In this document: piece by piece, positions 59,539 to 64,000 of the stretch
Layout of the letters: each line of letters starts with the position of its first letter
Numbering within the stretch: the stretch's first letter is position 1
Assembly (NCBI RefSeq): GCF_001598035.1
Contig: NZ_CP014835.1
Coordinates: 868,001-932,000, forward strand
Direction: 5' to 3'
Length of the DNA stretch: 64,000 bases
Source of the DNA: Streptococcus halotolerans
Lineage (GTDB): Bacteria; Bacillota; Bacilli; Lactobacillales; Streptococcaceae
The notes under the pieces: generated by a model
The model's database searches: none
Told to the model about the DNA's origin: nothing
Seen by the model: only the letters and a program-made list of their open reading frames with translations
Translations under genes and position numbers: made by a program

Positions 59539-60591
59539 ATGGTCAATCATCAGATTTCTAGAGTTTTTCCCTTTGACATTGCCAATATGGCTAAGGTGGA
59601 AGACCTTTTAAGAAAAGAAAATATTCGCCTCGATCAAAACCTAGACTACACCTGTGCTATTTTTAATGACGATAATCACGTCATCGCAACAGGTTCTTAT
59701 TTTGGTAACAGCCTGCGTTGTCTTTGTGTTTCCAGTGATTATCAAGGTGAAGGCTTACTCAACAGCATCGTCAGCCATCTGATTGCGGAAGAATATGCCA
59801 TTGGCAATTTCCATCTTTTCGTCTACACCAAAACTTGCTCAAGCAAATTTTTCAAAGATTTAGGATTCACTGAGATCGCCCGCATTGATGGTAAGATTAG
59901 CTTTTTAGAAAACAAAAAGACAGGATTCCAAGATTATTTATCCTCTTTGGAGGGGCCTATGGAAGATTCTGATAAGATAGCCGCCCTTGTTATTAACGCC
60001 AATCCCTTTACACTCGGTCATCAATACCTGGTAGAAAAAGCTGCCGCAGAAAACGATTTGGTCCATCTGTTTATGGTTAGCGAGGATAAGAGTCTTATCC
60101 CTTTCTCAGTTCGTCAAAAACTCATCCTATCTGGATTGTCGCATTTGAACAATATCATTTTCCACGAAACTGGGCCTTATCTGATTAGCCAAGCTACCTT
60201 TCCCAGCTATTTCCAAAAAGAAGTCAGTCAAGTGATTGAAAGTCAAGCCTTGTTAGACACCGAGATCTTTTTAAGCATTGCTAAAAGATTATGCATTACG
60301 AAACGCTATGTCGGGGAAGAACCAAGCAGTCAAGTTACTGCTATCTACAATGACATCATGGTGCAGCAATTAGCACAGCATCAGATTGACCTTGTTGTTG
60401 TACCGCGAAAAATGACAAGCAATCAAGAACAATTCATCAGTGCTTCAACAGCTCGATTAGCTCTCAAAGAAGACAATTGGCAACTGCTGGAAACACTTGT
60501 TCCTAAAACGACGCTTGATTTTTTTCAATCCGACCAAGCGAAAGCTATTATTGATACGATCAAAAAAGCAGACAATGTCGTGCATTACTAA
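59539..60591 (+). CDS. citC: [Citrate (pro-3S)-lyase] ligase (CitC)
   Basis: This 350-aa enzyme acetylates the prosthetic group of citrate lyase with acetate and ATP, switching the lyase on. The N-terminal GNAT-like domain (about 1-130, with VSSDYQGEGLLNSIVSHL) is followed by a nucleotidyltransferase fold holding NANPFTLGHQYLVEKA (about 154-170) and STARLALKE near the C terminus. In most cit clusters it lies beside citD; here it is a lone gene 7.4 kb from citG and 15.8 kb from citD. Confidence 0.92.
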   Translation: MVNHQISRVFPFDIANMAKVEDLLRKENIRLDQNLDYTCAIFNDDNHVIATGSYFGNSLRCLCVSSDYQGEGLLNSIVSHLIAEEYAIGNFHLFVYTKTCSSKFFKDLGFTEIARIDGKISFLENKKTGFQDYLSSLEGPMEDSDKIAALVINANPFTLGHQYLVEKAAAENDLVHLFMVSEDKSLIPFSVRQKLILSGLSHLNNIIFHETGPYLISQATFPSYFQKEVSQVIESQALLDTEIFLSIAKRLCITKRYVGEEPSSQVTAIYNDIMVQQLAQHQIDLVVVPRKMTSNQEQFISASTARLALKEDNWQLLETLVPKTTLDFFQSDQAKAIIDTIKKADNVVHY

Positions 60592-60593
60592 AA

Positions 60594-60649
60594 AACAGCT
60601 TCATCATATCTCTTGTGGGGAGATCCCCTCCAAGGATGATGAGGCTGTT
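60594..60649 (+). terminator. Hairpin after citC
   Basis: AACAGCTTCATCAT pairs with ATGATGAGGCTGTT (one G-T) immediately after the citC stop, with an inner GGGGAGATCCCC. The T-tract is short. The rest of the gap, 60650-61300, holds no recognisable gene. Confidence 0.6.
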
Positions 60650-61303
60650 TGCTATATATCCTAAAAGTTTCATTAGACTGATTCTGACGAGCAACTCAAT
60701 AATGACAGATCAGAGAGACTTCTTGACACTCCTTAAAAAGGCGACAGAAAGCCAGTTATCGACTCAAAGCCATGATGACAACAAGCACCGGCAAAGTATT
60801 CTTTGATAGGACGTCTCTAATCTATCAAGTCATGAAATGGCATTGACGGATTCTCCATAGAAACAGCCGTCAAGCATCTAAAACGCGATTTTATCCCCTA
60901 ATACTGCCATTAGTGAAGAACAGAAACGCAGGCTTGCTTCGATGTGGTGTGCTCTTACGAGATCATCTGCTCTTTCATTATCAAAAGCAACTTTTTAACA
61001 ATCGTTAACATCTAATATTGCCAATGCTCGCCAACTGCCTGATACTAGCACTCAATAATAAGTCGCTAATTCAGTCATCAAAAACATTTGGCTTTTCAAC
61101 CTTTAAACTGATGGAACCATAACTTTAGTCGTCTTAAGACTAATCAAAGCTGAAGACGCTCTTGGGGCATGTCTAAGAGTAAAAGACAGCTACTATGCTG
61201 ACAGTTTGCATTTTTTGAAACGTAACTCCCTTCGATGCCTATGATGCTACCTGACAAAGGATGACTCAGTTCGCGAAACAAACTCCTAGACTTCCTGGCG
61301 ACA

Positions 61304-61357
61304 GCAAAAAACACAATGATTTCACTATTGATAAATCAAAGATTGAAATCATTGTGT
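61304..61357 (-). terminator. Terminator of the histidine-triad gene
   Basis: ACACAATGATTTC and GAAATCATTGTGT pair over 13 bp; on the minus strand TTTTTGC follows. It lies 55 bp beyond the stop. Confidence 0.82.
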
Positions 61358-61411
61358 CCGGTCTTTAAAAACCAGTCTTTGTTTGGAAATTCGGCTAATT
61401 ATGAGAAAGGA

Positions 61412-64000
61412 TTAAGACGCGATTTCTTCAAGTGTCTGAATGTTAACGCGAACAGTGCTACCATCTGTTTTGGTCAACTGAACCACTGAATTACCAGGAT
61501 ATGAGAAGTTTTCCATGCTGACGCCATATTTAAGCGCAATTTTTAGAAGTTTATCTTCAAAAGTATCAGGATCCATCCCGTACTGTTGCGCATGTTGACG
61601 TAGAGCCAAGTCAAACTCATCTAGTTCTTCACTATCATCTTCTGCTTCTGCATTAGCATCAGTTTCAGAACTTGCTTGGTCATTCGTTTCTTGCTCATTG
61701 GTCTTAGCGTCAGTTTCTGTTGTTGGCGCCTCGTTTTCACTGGTATCGGTTTTACCGTGATCGCTATCGTCTCCCCAACCATCTTCTTTTGGAAGCTCAT
61801 CTCTATGCTGCATATAGTATTTTATCGTTGAAAAGAGATCAGACAAGCTGTAACCTTCTGGAGCTTCCCAACCATTTCCACCATCAAACCAATGCAATGG
61901 CACATTGTGATAATGATCAAGGTGAGGAACAATCAGGTATTTATTCTCGTAACCAACAGCATAAGCCATATGAGCCCTAATTTGATCTAATGGAACAATT
62001 TTTTTAGGAGTTGCTTCTTCAAAGAGTTCATGTGCCAGTTTTTTGACTTCTTTCTTACTTGCTTGTTTATCTGACTTCTTAGGCGTTTCCTTTTTATCAG
62101 CTTTATCAGCATCCTTGGCGATTTGGGCATCATTACCCCATTCTTTCACTTTTGGACGTTTTTCAGGGTGCATCATATAGTATTTAGCCGTTGCCAGGTA
62201 ATCTTCAAGGCTATAAGTCTTATCGAAGTCTTTTAGAATATTTGGATCTTCATCGAACCAATCTAACTTGACATAATGGTAATGATTTTTATGAGGAATG
62301 ACAAAGGTACCATCACGATATTGTGTTGCTTGAGCGATTCCATAAATCAAATCGTCTGGATCAACAATCGCTTTAGGTTCAATGGCTTCATAAATTTCTT
62401 TTGTTTTTCTAACCTTGTTTACTTCATCTGAAGAGCCTGATTCTTCCTCTTTGGAAGCAAGGAAGTCTTCTGCAGCTTTTAATTCTTCTTTAGAAAGATC
62501 TTTCTTGGGAACCCAATGCTCATGTGTCATATGAGGAATGACATAACCACTACCAGCATCTTCCTTAATGTCTTTGGCATCAAAGATATAGCCATCAGAA
62601 GTGGTGTATTTTCCTGCTGCTTTGGCTGCTGCTATTTCTTCTGGACTGTAAACAATCTGGCTATTTGGTTTGCCCTTGCGTTCCTCTTTAGGCGTAACAT
62701 GATGTGCTTCCTCTTCGGCTGAAACAATTGGCTTAATAGGCTTGGTGCTATCTGTTTTTGATGGATTTGGTTTCGAACTTTGAGAAGCTGTATCTTCTTT
62801 CTTAGGATCTGTTGATGACGGTGTGTCTTCTTTCTTAGGATCTGTCGATGGTGCTGTGTCTTCTTTCTTAGGATCTGTCGATGGCGTTGCATCATCTTTC
62901 TTAGGATCTGTCGATGGCGTTGCATCATCTTTCTTAGGACTTGTTGGTTTTGAGCTAGGTTTAGCATCGTCTTTCTTAGGACTTGTTGGTTTTGAGCTAG
63001 GTTTAGCATCATCTTTCTTATCCGTTAGCCCTTCAATGGTAATCCCATGATAGATAGCAACTTGTTTTGTCGTTTCTAGTTCCAAAGGAGACATGTCTTT
63101 ATAATGGATAAAGTGGAAATGGTTACCATGTGGAACAGAAACCCCTGTCTTAGTAAAGCTTGTAATCTTAGCTGGATCATAAACCAATCCATCGCTTTCC
63201 ACATGTCTTTCTGATAATGACTGGGCATAGAGGCGTTTTAAAATCTTGTCCAAGACTGATTCTTTCACTACTGAATCTGGCTTTTCAGACTTTGTGATTT
63301 TTGGTTTTGAGACAGTCGCCCCAGCATTTGGCTTCGTTATTTGAGAAGTATTTGGCTTAGCTGATGATGAAGGGGCAGCTGCCTGGTGATCGTTGTGATA
63401 ACTTGGGGCCTTCTGCTTGGTCTTGTGAGCAGGTGCTGCGGCTGAAATAGGTGTCTTAGAGCTGTGATTGCTATTTGATTTTCCTGATTTCTTATTCCAG
63501 TAAGACTGCGCAGCAGCTAATTCACCAGCTGATAAATCTGCCTTGGGAATATAGTGGAAATGATTTCCATGAGGTACAATAAACGCATCGCCAGTATCTT
63601 CTACGACATCTGTCGGACTGAAAATGTAACCATCATCAGTCGTATAACGACCATCCTTCTTAGCTGCTTTAATCGCTTTTGCCTTCTCAGGAGATCCAGC
63701 ATTTGAAGAAGAATGACGACCATGTTTACCGCCATGTTGTTTAGCTTCTAAAGTCCCTTTTTCGACTTGTTGGGCAATTTGTTCCTTAGTACGAAGATTG
63801 GTTCGCTTGCTACCTTCTTTAAGATAGAGGTAATACTTCCCATTAACTTTAATGATGTAGCCATCTTTAACTTCATTGACAACGTCTGACTCATTAAAAA
63901 CATAATTAGGGTCTTTCATCATCAACTCTTCGCTAATTAAGGCATTATAAGGAACTTTACCATTGTAGTAATGATAATGGTCACCATGTGAGGTAACGTA
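61412..64000 (-). CDS. Histidine-triad (Pht/Htp) surface protein, 5' end beyond the window
   Basis: At least 862 residues are encoded, and the frame stays open to the right edge (YVTSHGDHYHYYNGKVPYNA), so the start and signal peptide are missing. Six histidine triads are visible: HGDHYH, HGNHFH twice, HMTHEH, HKNHYH and HLDHYH. These zinc-binding repeats mark the streptococcal Pht/Htp family, which bind zinc and host factors at the surface and hand zinc to AdcAII/Lmb. A Pro/Lys/Asp/Ser/Thr linker (62793-63008) made of tandem repeats separates the first three triads from the rest. Lmb or AdcAII would be expected just beyond 64000 (inference). Confidence 0.92.
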   Translation of the reverse strand, partial: YVTSHGDHYHYYNGKVPYNALISEELMMKDPNYVFNESDVVNEVKDGYIIKVNGKYYLYLKEGSKRTNLRTKEQIAQQVEKGTLEAKQHGGKHGRHSSSNAGSPEKAKAIKAAKKDGRYTTDDGYIFSPTDVVEDTGDAFIVPHGNHFHYIPKADLSAGELAAAQSYWNKKSGKSNSNHSSKTPISAAAPAHKTKQKAPSYHNDHQAAAPSSSAKPNTSQITKPNAGATVSKPKITKSEKPDSVVKESVLDKILKRLYAQSLSERHVESDGLVYDPAKITSFTKTGVSVPHGNHFHFIHYKDMSPLELETTKQVAIYHGITIEGLTDKKDDAKPSSKPTSPKKDDAKPSSKPTSPKKDDATPSTDPKKDDATPSTDPKKEDTAPSTDPKKEDTPSSTDPKKEDTASQSSKPNPSKTDSTKPIKPIVSAEEEAHHVTPKEERKGKPNSQIVYSPEEIAAAKAAGKYTTSDGYIFDAKDIKEDAGSGYVIPHMTHEHWVPKKDLSKEELKAAEDFLASKEEESGSSDEVNKVRKTKEIYEAIEPKAIVDPDDLIYGIAQATQYRDGTFVIPHKNHYHYVKLDWFDEDPNILKDFDKTYSLEDYLATAKYYMMHPEKRPKVKEWGNDAQIAKDADKADKKETPKKSDKQASKKEVKKLAHELFEEATPKKIVPLDQIRAHMAYAVGYENKYLIVPHLDHYHNVPLHWFDGGNGWEAPEGYSLSDLFSTIKYYMQHRDELPKEDGWGDDSDHGKTDTSENEAPTTETDAKTNEQETNDQASSETDANAEAEDDSEELDEFDLALRQHAQQYGMDPDTFEDKLLKIALKYGVSMENFSYPGNSVVQLTKTDGSTVRVNIQTLEEIAS
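62793..63008. repeat. Coding tandem repeats in the histidine-triad gene
   Basis: Four 33-bp units (62793-62924) encode variants of DPKK(E/D)D(T/A)xPST. Two near-identical 42-bp units (62925-63008) encode SPKKDDAKPSSKPT. All units share TCATCTTTCTTAGGA-like sequence. Their high identity suggests recent slippage or recombination and likely length variation between strains. Confidence 0.88.

Noticed and set aside
62793..63008. Regular repeats considered as a CRISPR array
   Set aside because: The units are directly adjacent with no unique spacers and lie in frame inside a coding region.
62823..63050. Plus-strand frame rich in repeated SSFLGSVDG units
   Set aside because: It is the antisense reading of tandem repeats in the histidine-triad gene, with no ribosome site or family resemblance.

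Overview
The window is a stretch of low-GC Firmicute chromosome from a streptococcus, most likely of the pyogenic group. Signs of this are the atp operon order c-a-b-delta-alpha, RexAB-type AddAB, a preQ1-II riboswitch on queT, AdcR-type zinc boxes on adcA, an LPXTG-anchored pullulanase, a histidine-triad (Pht/Htp) protein and a citrate lyase/oxaloacetate decarboxylase cluster. I cannot name the species from sequence alone. Glycogen genes beside the atp operon argue against S. pyogenes as I remember it, and fit S. agalactiae-like or other pyogenic species. No tRNA, rRNA, CRISPR array, prophage or intact insertion sequence was seen.

Layout. 1-2.5 kb: promoter-proximal half of the F1Fo ATP synthase operon (minus strand; atpA cut by the window edge). 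2.7-14.5 kb: glycogen synthesis glgB-C-D-A, a cytoplasmic pullulanase, a lipid kinase, DNA ligase and the riboswitch-controlled queuosine-precursor transporter gene queT. 14.7-19.3 kb: zinc-independent ribosomal protein L31, a decayed IS110-type transposase, zinc-binding adcA with two AdcR boxes, and cytoplasmic alpha-amylase amyA, which lies between two inverted copies of a ~107-bp repeat. 19.8-31.3 kb: rapZ-yvcK-whiA, the addBA (rexBA) recombination nuclease and a membrane-anchored zinc peptidase. 32-39 kb: a P-type Ca2+ ATPase, an ABC exporter pair and its divergent TetR regulator. 39-52 kb: citrate fermentation (oadA, citX, citF, citE, citD, OadG-like small subunits, oadB, biotin carrier) facing the citrate transporter gene citM, with citO-citG further right. 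A separate three-gene cassette (TrmB regulator, TSUP permease, ornithine-cyclodeaminase-family enzyme) sits between citM and citO. 52.4-64 kb: cell-wall pullulanase, adenosine deaminase, an AbrB-type permease, the detached citC ligase gene, and the 5'-truncated histidine-triad surface protein gene.

How the genes fit together. Two carbon themes dominate. The first is alpha-glucan use: outside the cell (SpuA-type pullulanase), inside (AmyA, PulA) and in storage (GlgBCDA); no glycogen phosphorylase gene is in the window. The second is citrate use: CitM imports, CitC/CitG/CitX activate the lyase, CitDEF cleaves citrate, and the biotin-dependent OadA/B/BCCP sodium pump decarboxylates oxaloacetate. 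Zinc supply is a third theme (AdcA and the histidine-triad protein). Near-consensus catabolite-repression (cre) sites lie at the surface pullulanase, amyA and the citrate divergent promoter.

The least explained parts are the TrmB-TSUP-OCD cassette, the duplicated 108-aa OadG-like protein, the small dispersed repeats, and several 0.5-0.8 kb gene-free stretches that look like decayed DNA. All functional calls come from reading motifs; no database search was possible.
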